Of a DNA stretch of 19,742 bases, positions 7,843 to 15,529 are shown in pieces. A program made the position numbers and the translations under genes. The stretch lies in contig DPDG01000041.1 of the NCBI GenBank assembly GCA_003526375.1, forward strand, positions 1 to 19,742, read 5' to 3'. This DNA comes from Lentisphaeria bacterium (GTDB lineage Bacteria; Verrucomicrobiota; Lentisphaeria; Victivallales; UBA1829). Position 1 is the first letter of the stretch; every line of letters begins with the position of its first letter. The notes beneath the pieces were generated by a model. It saw only the letters and a program-made list of their open reading frames with translations, had not been told where the DNA came from and ran no database searches.

Positions 7843-7871
7843 TTGCAAGAATGTCAAAGTCATGGTATCTT
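7843..7871 (+). promoter_or_regulatory. Candidate sigma-70-type promoter for serA
   Basis: TTGCAA (7843-7848), a 17-bp spacer and TATCTT (7866-7871) stand 49 bp before the serA ATG. Four of six positions match in each box. The 17-bp spacing equals that of the stronger promoters before nagA and the epimerase gene. Confidence 0.4.
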
Positions 7872-7920
7872 TTATCTCATTATTTTTAAATGATCACAAA
7901 TCATAATACGGAGGTTGTTC

Positions 7921-9480
7921 ATGAAGAAAGTTCTTATCCCGACAAAATTGGACAAGGTCGTCGCCAAGATCCTGACCGACGCCGGATTCGAAGTCGTCCA
8001 GGTTCCCGACAAGCCGATCCTTGATCTTGCAAAGGAAAATGCCGATGCTCAGGTCGTCATTGTCAGAAGCGAAAAAGTCACTCCTGAAGTGATGGACCAG
8101 CTTCCCCAGCTCAAACTGGTGGTCCGCGCAGGCGCCGGCTACGACAATATCGACACAAAATATGCCAGACGCCGCAACGTCGATGTCATGAACACTCCCG
8201 GCGCCAATTCCAACGCTGTTGCGGAGGAGGTCGTCGCTCTGGCTCTTGCCGCATACCGCAAGCTTGTTCCCGCCGATGAATCCACCCGTGCCGGAAAATG
8301 GGAGAAATCCAAATTCATGGGGCATGAGATTACCGGCAAGACCCTCGGCATTCTCGGTCTCGGCAATATCGGCAGACTGCTTGCAAAAAGGGTTTCCGGT
8401 TTCGATATGACCGTTCTCGCGTTCGACCCCGTTCTTTCCGCCGACATGGCGAAATCCCTCGGCGTCAAGCTCTGCTCCGTGGAAGAAATTTTCTCTCAGG
8501 CGGATATCATCAGTCTCCACATTCCGGAAAACGACGCCACGCGCGGCATGGTCAACGCCAAGCTTCTTTCTCTCATGAAGAAAGGCGCGATGCTGATCAA
8601 CTGCGCCCGTGCCGGAATCATCGATGAGGAGGCGATCCGCGCCGTGAAAACCGAAAAGGAACTGATCTACTGCAACGATGTTTACAAGAAGGACGCGGAA
8701 GGTCCGAAAAGCGTTGCCGACATTGCCGACATCATGCTTCCGCACCTCGGCGCCAGCACGAAGGAAGCGAACTTCCTTGCCGCAAAACGCGCCGCCGATC
8801 AAACCGTCGCCTATTTCGCAGACGGAGTCACGACCTGCGTCGTCAACAAGGGCGTTCCGGACGGAATGGATGAAAAATATCAGACTCTCGCTTCCCTGCT
8901 TGCCGGTGTTTCCGCCGCATACCTCGGAGCGGATGCGCAGATCGCGCGCGTCGAAACCAGCTTCTACGGACAGCTTCATCAGTTCGGCAAATGGATGCTT
9001 GCCCCGATTACCGCCGGCATCTGCAAGACCTTCGATCCTTATCTCGGTGCGAAAGACGCTCTTGATTTCCTCAAGTCCCGCGGCATCGAAATGGTGGACC
9101 GCGCCGTGAATGATGAAAAACATTACGGAGAATCCATCACGATCGATCTCATCACGAACAAGGATACCGTTTCCGTCCGCGGAACCATCGCCGAGAACCA
9201 TATGATGCTTTCCCGCATCAACAATTACGACAAGCTTTATCTGGAGCTCAGCGGCAATAATCTGTTCGTCGAATACAAGGATGCAACGGGCATCATCGGA
9301 AAGATCGCAAGCATCCTCGGCGCAAATTCGATCAACATCATTGACATCCGCGCTCCGCAGGATCTTGAGCGCAACAGCTCTCTTGCCGTGATCAAGACCA
9401 ACGTCGCGGTTCCGGCGGATCTGATCGGCAAAATCAAAGAAGAAGTCAAGGCGGAAAAAGCCTTTTCCTTTTCATGCTGA
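7921..9480 (+). CDS. serA: D-3-phosphoglycerate dehydrogenase
   Basis: A 519-residue cytoplasmic enzyme that oxidises 3-phosphoglycerate to 3-phosphohydroxypyruvate with NAD, the first step of serine synthesis. The substrate-binding halves surround a Rossmann domain with GLGNIG near residue 145. The catalytic arginine fits R230 in NCARAG, the histidine H275 in LPHLGAS, and E260 is the likely acidic partner. After about residue 310 comes an intervening regulatory domain, then a C-terminal ACT domain (about 440-519, NLFVEYKDATGIIGKIASILG), the long form typically subject to serine feedback. The ATG at 7921 is chosen over the in-frame TTG at 7915 because GGAGG (7910-7914) is optimally spaced from it. 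Codons are C-ending and well biased, consistent with good expression. Confidence 0.94.
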   Translation: MKKVLIPTKLDKVVAKILTDAGFEVVQVPDKPILDLAKENADAQVVIVRSEKVTPEVMDQLPQLKLVVRAGAGYDNIDTKYARRRNVDVMNTPGANSNAVAEEVVALALAAYRKLVPADESTRAGKWEKSKFMGHEITGKTLGILGLGNIGRLLAKRVSGFDMTVLAFDPVLSADMAKSLGVKLCSVEEIFSQADIISLHIPENDATRGMVNAKLLSLMKKGAMLINCARAGIIDEEAIRAVKTEKELIYCNDVYKKDAEGPKSVADIADIMLPHLGASTKEANFLAAKRAADQTVAYFADGVTTCVVNKGVPDGMDEKYQTLASLLAGVSAAYLGADAQIARVETSFYGQLHQFGKWMLAPITAGICKTFDPYLGAKDALDFLKSRGIEMVDRAVNDEKHYGESITIDLITNKDTVSVRGTIAENHMMLSRINNYDKLYLELSGNNLFVEYKDATGIIGKIASILGANSINIIDIRAPQDLERNSSLAVIKTNVAVPADLIGKIKEEVKAEKAFSFSC

Positions 9481-10034
9481 CAATCGGAAATCAGTCTGAA
9501 TCCGACGCGGATGCTCCGGAAGGGGTGTCCGCGTTTTTGGCGCTCGGCGGAAATCTCGGTGATCGTGAGGCTGTGTTCCGCGATGCGTTGCGGCGGTTGC
9601 GTGAGAACGGTTTTGCGGTCGAGGCGGTATCTTCATTTTATGAAACCGCGCCTGTCGGGTGTGAGCCGGGGGCTCCCGCGTTTTATAATGCCGTGGTGCG
9701 CGGCAGATGGAGCGGGTCGCCGGAGGCTCTGTTGAAACTTTGCCTGAAGCTGGAAGCGGAGGCAGGGCGTCCCGTCGATCATCCGCACTGGCACTCCCGG
9801 ATTTTGGATCTGGACCTGATTCTGTTCGGGGACCGGATTCTTGCCACGGAATTTCTCACGGTCCCGCATCCGCGCGCTCATGAACGGTTGTTTGTGGTGG
9901 TTCCGCTTGCGGAGATCGCGCCGGAGGCTGTTTTCCCGACCTTGCATCAAAGCGCGTCTGCGATTCTGCATTCCCTTGACAGCAGGGGGGAGATGCCGCG
10001 TCGGGTAAAAGATGCTTCCGGGAAGGGCTGCTGA
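9474..10034 (+). CDS. folK: 2-amino-4-hydroxy-6-hydroxymethyldihydropteridine diphosphokinase
   Basis: A 186-residue HPPK that transfers pyrophosphate from ATP to 6-hydroxymethyl-7,8-dihydropterin in folate synthesis. It shows the family order: FLALGGNLGD near the start, SSFYETAPVG, FYNAVV, the metal-binding LDLDLILFGD with D112 and D114, and VPHPRAHERLFVVVPLAEIAP. About 15 extra residues precede the conserved core. The ATG overlaps the serA stop by seven bases (ATGCTGA) and no Shine-Dalgarno is visible before it, so it probably depends on translational coupling to serA. Linking serine and folate makes metabolic sense, because serine hydroxymethyltransferase uses both, but the pairing is not a standard operon. 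Confidence 0.93.
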   Translation: MLTIGNQSESDADAPEGVSAFLALGGNLGDREAVFRDALRRLRENGFAVEAVSSFYETAPVGCEPGAPAFYNAVVRGRWSGSPEALLKLCLKLEAEAGRPVDHPHWHSRILDLDLILFGDRILATEFLTVPHPRAHERLFVVVPLAEIAPEAVFPTLHQSASAILHSLDSRGEMPRRVKDASGKGC

Positions 10035-10183
10035 GTCTTCCTGCGCATAAGCCGGGAGCAGCCTGATTTGCCTGCTGCTCTTGCAAAACGTGTGGCATGT
10101 ATGTCTTCTGAAAGTTTTTGCTTACCGGTTTGAAAAACGGAGAATCGGAAGTAATGTGAAAGACAGAGACAAGGGGGTGTTGC

Positions 10184-10648
10184 ATGAATTTGACATTTCG
10201 CAAGGCGGATGCAGCTGATCTGGAGTTGCTGGTGAAGAACAGAATTGAAGTTCTGCGTGCGGCGAACGGTCTTTCCGGTGATACCGATATGTCGCTTGTG
10301 GAACAGGAGTCACGTGATTATTACCGCCATGCTTTCGAACATGGCGGACATGTCGCGCTGCTGGTTTATGACGGCGATTCGTTTGCCGGCTGCGGAGGGG
10401 TGAGTTTCTATCGGGTCATGCCGACATATCACAATCCGACCGGACGCTGTGCTTATATCATGAATATGTATACGCGCCCCGGATACCGACGCAGGGGGAT
10501 TGCTTCGCTTATGCTGGAGTGTCTTATGAAAGAGATCCGGTCGCGTGGAATCACGAAAGTCACATTGGAAGCTACGGACGCGGGGCGTCCTCTGTATGAG
10601 AAATACGGATTTATTTCCATGAAAGATGAAATGGAATATCCGCAGTGA
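10184..10648 (+). CDS. GNAT-family N-acetyltransferase
   Basis: A 154-residue GNAT-fold protein. The acetyl-CoA-binding motif A is at YIMNMYTRPGYRRRGIASLMLECL (RxxGxA form), and the C-terminal LEATDAGRPLYEKYGFI is the typical motif B ending. The N-terminal RKADAADLELLVKNRIEVLRAANG and the paired YYRHAFEHGGHVALLVY fit single-domain acetyltransferases acting on small molecules or peptides; the acceptor cannot be told. AAGGGGG (10171-10177) precedes the ATG with good spacing. It follows folK after 149 bp and is probably transcribed separately. Confidence 0.88.
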   Translation: MNLTFRKADAADLELLVKNRIEVLRAANGLSGDTDMSLVEQESRDYYRHAFEHGGHVALLVYDGDSFAGCGGVSFYRVMPTYHNPTGRCAYIMNMYTRPGYRRRGIASLMLECLMKEIRSRGITKVTLEATDAGRPLYEKYGFISMKDEMEYPQ

Positions 10649-10753
10649 ACTGATCTGTTCACGGAAGAAAGACGGCAGACTTGTTTCAGGGACGCAGGTG
10701 ATTTCCCCGCTGCGGATTTCGCCTTTGCGTCCGGTCTGTGCGGTTGGACTGCG

Positions 10754-10800
10754 GCAGAATTACCGCACCTGCCGTAATCCGTATTTTCCCGTATTTTTTT
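10754..10800 (+). terminator. Possible terminator after the acetyltransferase gene
   Basis: CGGCAG and CTGCCG form a 6-bp stem around an 11-base loop, followed within about 20 bases by T-rich runs (the last is seven Ts ending near 10800). The T tract does not directly abut the stem, so function as an intrinsic terminator is uncertain. Confidence 0.3.
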
Positions 10801-10852
10801 CCGGCGCATAGTCTTTCTCCTGTCTGAATTCGGCAAATAATGGAAAACAAGC

Positions 10853-10881
10853 TTGACTTTGCTTTCTTTTTTGAGTATATT
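10853..10881 (+). promoter_or_regulatory. Strong candidate sigma-70-type promoter for nagA
   Basis: TTGACT (10853-10858), exactly 17 bp, then TATATT (10876-10881); five of six positions match the consensus in each box. It lies 34 bp before the nagA ATG with AGGAG at 10902-10906 in between. No obvious operator palindrome was seen around it. Confidence 0.75.
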
Positions 10882-10915
10882 CTGCATGTTCAAAACTAAA
10901 CAGGAGTAACTCTCA

Positions 10916-12067
10916 ATGAACATGCTTTTCAAAAACTGTAACCTCATCTCGCCGGATGTGGAGCTGGACGGCGCCTCCATCCTTGTTGAAAATAACATGA
11001 TCAGAAAGATCTTCGCCAAAGGAGATGCGCTTCCGCAGGCGGATAAAGTGATTGACGTCAACGGTGAAATGACCGTTCCCGGGTTTGTCGACGTTCACTG
11101 TCACGGAAAATCCGGCGTTGATTTCAGCGACGCCACGGATGAAGCCATGACGACGATCGGTATCGACAAACTCAAAGAGGGTGTCACGACGTTCCTTCCC
11201 ACGACGCTTACGCTTCCTGAAGAACAGCTTGCGAAATCTCTCCGGACGGCTGCAAATTATGTCAAGAACGGCGTCAAAGGCGTCAAACTCGCCGGCGTCC
11301 ATCTGGAAGGCCCGTTCATCAATCCGAAATGTCTCGGTGCGCAGAACCCCGATTTCGTGAGAGAGCCCGATATTGAGATGGTCAAACGCCTTGCCGGAAT
11401 TTTCCCGGTGAAAAAGGTTTCCTACGCGGTTGAAATGCCCGGGGGCGACAAGTTTGCCGCGGAATGTCTGGCGGAAGGCATTACGCCGTCCTGTGTTCAC
11501 AGCGCCGCGACTTTCAAACAGTTTCAGGCGGCCCATGAGCACGGACTTCAGAACCTGACTCATTTCTGCAATCAGATGACGCCGCTTCACCATCGCGACA
11601 TCGGACTGGTCGGCGCCGGATTCGCCTGCAAGGATGTTTTCATCGAACTGATCTGCGACAAGCTTCATATCTGTCCCGATATGATTTCCCTGATCTTTTC
11701 TCTGAAAAACGTGGAAAAGATCCAGCTCATCACGGATGCGATGCGCGCGGCGGGAATGCCTGACGGGGAATCCTCGCTCGGCGGACTCGCCGTGATCGTG
11801 AAGGACGGCGCGGCAAGGCTTGCCTCCAACGGCGCACTTGCGGGAAGCACGCTCCAGATCTGCGATGCGCTCCGCAATGTCTATGAGATCACGGGGCTTC
11901 CGCTGAAAGACCTCATCAAGACCACCTCCTGGAACCAGGCGCAGGCGCTCGGCCTTGAAAAGATCGGCAGACTCGCTCCGGGATATCTGGCGGATATCGT
12001 GATCCTGAACAGCAACTTCAAGGTCAAATCCGTCTTCGTGGAAGGCGAGCTCAGATATCAGGCGTAA
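10916..12067 (+). CDS. nagA: N-acetylglucosamine-6-phosphate deacetylase
   Basis: A 383-residue amidohydrolase-fold enzyme converting GlcNAc-6-phosphate to glucosamine-6-phosphate and acetate, used in amino-sugar catabolism and peptidoglycan recycling. Metal and catalytic residues align closely with the E. coli enzyme: E131 in HLEGPF, H195, H216 in NLTHFCNQM, H251 and the catalytic D274 in ITDAM. Unlike the E. coli protein, the first strand carries a full H61-C-H63 motif (VDVHCHG), as in two-metal members. AGGAG (10902-10906) supports the start. No nagB lies nearby; the gene appears monocistronic, with its own promoter and a strong terminator. Confidence 0.93.
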   Translation: MNMLFKNCNLISPDVELDGASILVENNMIRKIFAKGDALPQADKVIDVNGEMTVPGFVDVHCHGKSGVDFSDATDEAMTTIGIDKLKEGVTTFLPTTLTLPEEQLAKSLRTAANYVKNGVKGVKLAGVHLEGPFINPKCLGAQNPDFVREPDIEMVKRLAGIFPVKKVSYAVEMPGGDKFAAECLAEGITPSCVHSAATFKQFQAAHEHGLQNLTHFCNQMTPLHHRDIGLVGAGFACKDVFIELICDKLHICPDMISLIFSLKNVEKIQLITDAMRAAGMPDGESSLGGLAVIVKDGAARLASNGALAGSTLQICDALRNVYEITGLPLKDLIKTTSWNQAQALGLEKIGRLAPGYLADIVILNSNFKVKSVFVEGELRYQA

Positions 12068-12074
12068 TATTATG

Positions 12075-12116
12075 AACTGCATATAGAGTTTTTTTTTTAT
12101 GACTCTGTATGCAGTT
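12075..12116 (+). terminator. Rho-independent terminator after nagA
   Basis: A 15-bp stem pairs 12075-12089 (AACTGCATATAGAGT) with 12102-12116 (ACTCTGTATGCAGTT), with one G-T wobble and a 12-base loop that is mostly T. A TTTTATTTTAT tract follows directly. It insulates nagA from the A+T-rich gene that starts 40 bp further on. Confidence 0.9.
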
Positions 12117-12156
12117 TTATTTTATATGAGGAAATCTTATTGAGGGGAATTTCGGT

Positions 12157-13656
12157 ATGAATTTCGAGAAATTTCTTTTGAATGATTATCTACAATCACC
12201 TGATGGGCAAAGAGTATATTCATTTTTTAAAAACTTTAGAGATATATTTTTTCATAGACAACAAGATTTATTTCATTTTGTGGATGAATCCTTATTAGAT
12301 ATTTCTATAGCAGAGGATTTTCTTGCTTCTATAGAAGAACCTGTAAAAGAACTTGAGTCTTTTTCTGCGCAATTTCAGGATAAAAAAGTTTCATCATTTG
12401 AAGACTTTTATAAAACAATCTTATGGAAAAGAGAAGCCACCGTAGATTTTCGTTATGAACAGGGCAATATGCCTTTTTACTCTATATTATCATTTCTCGT
12501 ATATCCTGAATATGCTTTTCCATATCTTTTCCCCTGTCATTTCTATAAAATTGATGAAATCTGCCAAAAGTTTAATATTTCTCTTCCTTTAGTCCCTGGT
12601 AAAACAAAACATCTTGAGCGTTGTAACTATTATTTTGACTTATGCAGAACTTTTTATGACTTTCGGAAACAATACGATTTGTCACCCATTGAATTATGTG
12701 TATTCCTTTATGGTTTTGCACCGCGATTTTTAGAAAATTTTATTGAAACAGCATTGCCTGAACCTAATAGAATTTATATTGTTGGTGCGACTAGTGAGGA
12801 TGTTGAGAACTATCTGAGCGATATTCATGAGTTTTCTGATAATGAAAAAACTTGTTGGCAGGGAAATAAAGAAATGTTGCCCGGTGATATTGTCATTATT
12901 TATGAAACAACTCCTTATTGTAGAATAGGAACTATTTGGCGTGCTATTTCACCTGGTTTTGATGATCCGTTTCACCATTATGCAGGGAAAGTTATTGTGA
13001 GTTATCCTAAAAGGATTCCTTATATTGCATTTGATGAATTAGTCCAAGATACTATTTGGGGACGTAAAGGGCTTGTTAAGGCCCATATGCAAGGTGTTAA
13101 TGGCAAGCTTGTTTCATGTGAAGAATACGAAGCCTTAAAAAAAATGATAAAGTCACATAATAAAAAGTTTAATCTTCGGGAGTTGCCCAATCCTCCACCA
13201 TATTCTCAATATTATCGTGGTGACCTGCAGAATGAAAAAGATATTGAAGAAAAACTGTTGGAACCATTCCTTGAAAAGTTGGGATATAAAGAACATGAAA
13301 TAAAACGGCAGTATCCTATTCAAATGGGACGTGGAATCCATTATTATCCTGATTATGTACTTCATGGATTTGGAGATGTCGGTGAGGAACGGGCAGATTT
13401 TATTTTTGAAGCAAAATATCGTATTTCAACTAAAAAACAACTCATTGATGCCTTTTATCAGGCAAAATCATATGCTATTCGTTTGGCAACTAAGGGATTT
13501 GGACTTGTTAGCATGGAAGGAATTTGGCTTTCTTCTTCTGATGAACATTTCGACTTAAAAAAACTTCGACATTATTCTTGGGCTGAACTTGAAAATGCTG
13601 AAAGTTTTAGCAATGTAAAAATATTTTTTTATCATTCTTGTCCGAGGAAAAAATGA
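12157..13656 (+). CDS. Candidate modification-dependent nuclease: PUA/EVE-like domain plus PD-(D/E)XK domain
   Basis: A 499-residue protein from a gene strikingly richer in A+T than its surroundings (many TTT, ATT, TAT, GAA and AAA codons), pointing to horizontal transfer. Residues 1-195 are helical and unassigned. Residues about 200-300 (RIYIVGATSEDV, then MLPGDIVIIYETTPYCRIGTIWRAIS, then DPFHHYAGKVIV) have the strand pattern of PUA-superfamily EVE/ASCH-like domains, some of which read modified bases. Residues about 360-480 look like an HsdR-N/RecB-like nuclease: an EEKLLEPFLEKLGY helix, D399 in YYPDYVLH, E418-A-K420, and Q435-A-K-S-Y439 as a QxxxY motif. Cytosolic; no signal peptide. AGGGG (12143-12147) supports the ATG. 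Its stop overlaps the next gene's start region. Restriction of modified foreign DNA is inferred, not shown. Confidence 0.75.
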   Translation: MNFEKFLLNDYLQSPDGQRVYSFFKNFRDIFFHRQQDLFHFVDESLLDISIAEDFLASIEEPVKELESFSAQFQDKKVSSFEDFYKTILWKREATVDFRYEQGNMPFYSILSFLVYPEYAFPYLFPCHFYKIDEICQKFNISLPLVPGKTKHLERCNYYFDLCRTFYDFRKQYDLSPIELCVFLYGFAPRFLENFIETALPEPNRIYIVGATSEDVENYLSDIHEFSDNEKTCWQGNKEMLPGDIVIIYETTPYCRIGTIWRAISPGFDDPFHHYAGKVIVSYPKRIPYIAFDELVQDTIWGRKGLVKAHMQGVNGKLVSCEEYEALKKMIKSHNKKFNLRELPNPPPYSQYYRGDLQNEKDIEEKLLEPFLEKLGYKEHEIKRQYPIQMGRGIHYYPDYVLHGFGDVGEERADFIFEAKYRISTKKQLIDAFYQAKSYAIRLATKGFGLVSMEGIWLSSSDEHFDLKKLRHYSWAELENAESFSNVKIFFYHSCPRKK

Positions 13657-14411
13657 TGGAAAACACAGAGAAATTCACAGGCAAGGCGGATGTTTACGCG
13701 AAATACCGTCCGGGGTATCCGGCGGAACTTTTTGTACATCTGTATCATAAATATTCTCTGGACGCCTCCTCCGCAGTCGCGGATATCGGCTCCGGGACAG
13801 GCATTTTCACAAGGGAACTTCTGAAATCCGGGATGAAAGTCAAAGCCGTCGAACCGAATGCGGATATGAGACTCACGGCGGAAAGACAGCTGAAATCCTG
13901 TCCTAATTTCGAATCGGTCAACGGTTCCGCCGAGCATACGACACTGTCTGACGGCAGTATTGACCTTGTCACTGCGGCGCAGGCGTTTCACTGGTTCGAT
14001 CCCCGCCTTTTCCGTAAAGAGTGTACAAGAATTCTGAAGAAAGACCATTTTGCCGTACTGGTCTGGAACCACCGGATTGATTCCGCGCCTCTGATGGAGG
14101 AAAATGCGGAAGTCTGCCGGAAGTTCTGTGCTGATTTTCACGGTTTTTCCGGTTCGCGGACCAGAGACCCTGCGCTGTTCCGCGCATTTTTCCGCGGCGG
14201 CAGATATGAGGAACTGGAGTTTCCCCATGATCTCCCGCTTGATCTGGATGCGTTCATCGGGCGCAATCTTTCCGCATCATATGCGCCTCTGAGGGGATCG
14301 GAGCAGTATCCTCTGTTCATTGAGGCGCTTGTGGAACTGTTCAGGAAGTATGAACGCGAGGGCAGGGTGCTGATGCCCAATGTCACGAGATGTTACGCCG
14401 GGCAGGTTTGA
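13656..14411 (+). CDS. Class I SAM-dependent methyltransferase (Methyltransf_11 type)
   Basis: A 251-residue protein with the N-terminus FTGKADVYAKYRPGYP, motif I VADIGSGTGIFTRELL (about 41-56), an acidic end of strand 2 at AVEPNADM, and AQAFHWFDP, all typical of small-molecule methyltransferases of unknown substrate. It lacks the DPPY or PC motifs of DNA methyltransferases. The start could be either ATG of a tandem pair (13653 or 13656); 13656 is preferred for its spacing from GAGG at 13644-13647. Alternatively, the ATG at 13653 makes an ATGA overlap with the stop of the nuclease-like gene. Codon use is host-like, in sharp contrast to that gene. Confidence 0.87.
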   Translation: MENTEKFTGKADVYAKYRPGYPAELFVHLYHKYSLDASSAVADIGSGTGIFTRELLKSGMKVKAVEPNADMRLTAERQLKSCPNFESVNGSAEHTTLSDGSIDLVTAAQAFHWFDPRLFRKECTRILKKDHFAVLVWNHRIDSAPLMEENAEVCRKFCADFHGFSGSRTRDPALFRAFFRGGRYEELEFPHDLPLDLDAFIGRNLSASYAPLRGSEQYPLFIEALVELFRKYEREGRVLMPNVTRCYAGQV

Positions 14412-14483
14412 AAAATCACGATTCCGATGTATATTTCCCGTTGATATGACCGGCGTTTTTCACCGGAGACAGGAGCTGTAAGA

Positions 14484-15356
14484 ATGAAAATCATCGACGC
14501 GCACATGCACTTTTCCGACAATCCGGGATTCTGTCAGGTTGCACTTGCCGCAAAGCACGAAAATACATCCGGGCATTTGGTACAGGCGTTCAAAGAAAAC
14601 AACATCGTCCTCGGCATTGCCATGGGGACCCGCAGCCGGAAAGAGGACCCGGAAATCTGTTATCCGGGCATTATCGACCTTGCCGGAGAGTTTGACGAAA
14701 AGAATTACAATCAGCCGTCCTGCATCGCCTATTGCGCAGGGGTCAACGGCACGAAACTGAACTCCGGGAAAATGGAAGCGACTCTTGAGGAATACGAGAA
14801 ACTGCTCCGTACGAAACAGTGTGTCGGGATCAAGCTTTATCCCGGATATGAGTCAATTTATCCTGGCGACAAGCGGAACTATCCGTTTTATGAGCTGGCG
14901 CGCAAATACGATGTGCCGGTAGTCTTTCATTCCGGCGATACGGCTTCGTCGCGCGGACTTTTGAAATATTCCCATCCGCTCGAAGTGGATGAAGTTGCCG
15001 TTGCGTTCCCGGATGTCCGTTTCGTCATTGCCCATTACGGAAGTCCGTGGATCGTCGACGCTACGGAAGTCGCAATCAAGAACGACAATGTGTTCATTGA
15101 TCTCTCCGGACTTGCCGAAGGCTATTTCACCGCAGAGGAATACTGCCGGAAGAACCGCGGTTATCTGGAGCACCTCAAAACATGGATGGCTTACATGGAC
15201 GACTACGGCAAGCTGATGTACGGTTCCGACTGGCCTCTGATTCACATTTCCTCTTATATCGGGGTGATCAGGAGCATCATTCCGGAAGAGCATCAGGAAG
15301 AGGTGTTTTTCGGGAATGCGCTTCGCGTGTTTCCGAAACTGAACGCATTGCTTTGA
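14484..15356 (+). CDS. Amidohydrolase-family metal-dependent hydrolase
   Basis: A 290-residue TIM-barrel hydrolase of the amidohydrolase-2 group. The metal-site residues are in order: H7-M-H9 on strand 1, H149 in VVFHSGD, H184 in IAHYGSP and D249 in YGSDWPL. The group includes decarboxylases and lactonases, and nothing visible fixes the substrate. K near residue 116 (VGIKLYPGY) is conserved in many members and may contact the metal or substrate. AGGAG (14471-14475), eight bases before the ATG, supports the start. A 72-bp gap separates it from the methyltransferase gene, so the two may be co-transcribed. Confidence 0.88.
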   Translation: MKIIDAHMHFSDNPGFCQVALAAKHENTSGHLVQAFKENNIVLGIAMGTRSRKEDPEICYPGIIDLAGEFDEKNYNQPSCIAYCAGVNGTKLNSGKMEATLEEYEKLLRTKQCVGIKLYPGYESIYPGDKRNYPFYELARKYDVPVVFHSGDTASSRGLLKYSHPLEVDEVAVAFPDVRFVIAHYGSPWIVDATEVAIKNDNVFIDLSGLAEGYFTAEEYCRKNRGYLEHLKTWMAYMDDYGKLMYGSDWPLIHISSYIGVIRSIIPEEHQEEVFFGNALRVFPKLNALL

Positions 15357-15396
15357 TGATCCGCTGAGACGTCCGGGCGCAGGAACTGTTTTTCCT

Positions 15397-15420
15397 TTTC
15401 CGCCCGCAGTTTTGCGGAAA
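15397..15420 (+). other. Hairpin between the amidohydrolase and epimerase genes
   Basis: TTTCCGC (15397-15403) and GCGGAAA (15414-15420) form a 7-bp stem with a 10-base loop. No T run follows directly, only a repeated GGAATATTTT element (15423-15432 and 15435-15444). It may be a weak terminator for the amidohydrolase gene or an unrelated structure. Confidence 0.3.
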
Positions 15421-15454
15421 CCGGAATATTTTCAGGAATATTTTTCCCGTCCTC

Positions 15455-15483
15455 TTGACAAATCGTCGTTTATCGGTTAAAAT
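15455..15483 (+). promoter_or_regulatory. Near-consensus promoter for the epimerase-aldolase-tetR-sdaA cluster
   Basis: A perfect TTGACA (15455-15460), a 17-bp spacer and TAAAAT (15478-15483) precede the epimerase ATG by 46 bp. The leader between them contains AGGAG at 15520-15524. This is the best promoter match in the window. The TetR protein encoded third in the cluster could act here, but I see no clear inverted repeat over the boxes. Confidence 0.78.
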
Positions 15484-15529
15484 AAAACTAAACAGTTGGT
15501 TTTATTTATTCAACAAAAAAGGAGATGCC

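Noticed and set aside
7894..9201. Long minus-strand open frame opposite serA
   Set aside because: It is the antisense shadow of a strongly biased gene; the translation has no family motifs and no ribosome-binding site, while the plus strand encodes a complete SerA.
10035..10110. Hairpin GAGCAG...CTGCTC after folK as an intrinsic terminator
   Set aside because: The 13-base loop is long, the stem is only 6 bp and no T tract follows, so I did not list it as a terminator.
10913..12082. Long minus-strand open frame opposite nagA
   Set aside because: Antisense shadow; the plus-strand product aligns with NagA residue by residue at the active site.
12157..14411. Restriction-modification pair formed by the nuclease-like gene and the adjacent methyltransferase
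   Set aside because: The methyltransferase has the small-molecule Methyltransf_11 pattern, lacks DNA methyltransferase motifs, and has host-like composition unlike the A+T-rich nuclease gene. Adjacency looks accidental.
14430..14470. CCGG...CCGG repeat before the amidohydrolase gene as an operator
   Set aside because: Only four self-complementary bases on each side; expected by chance in this composition.
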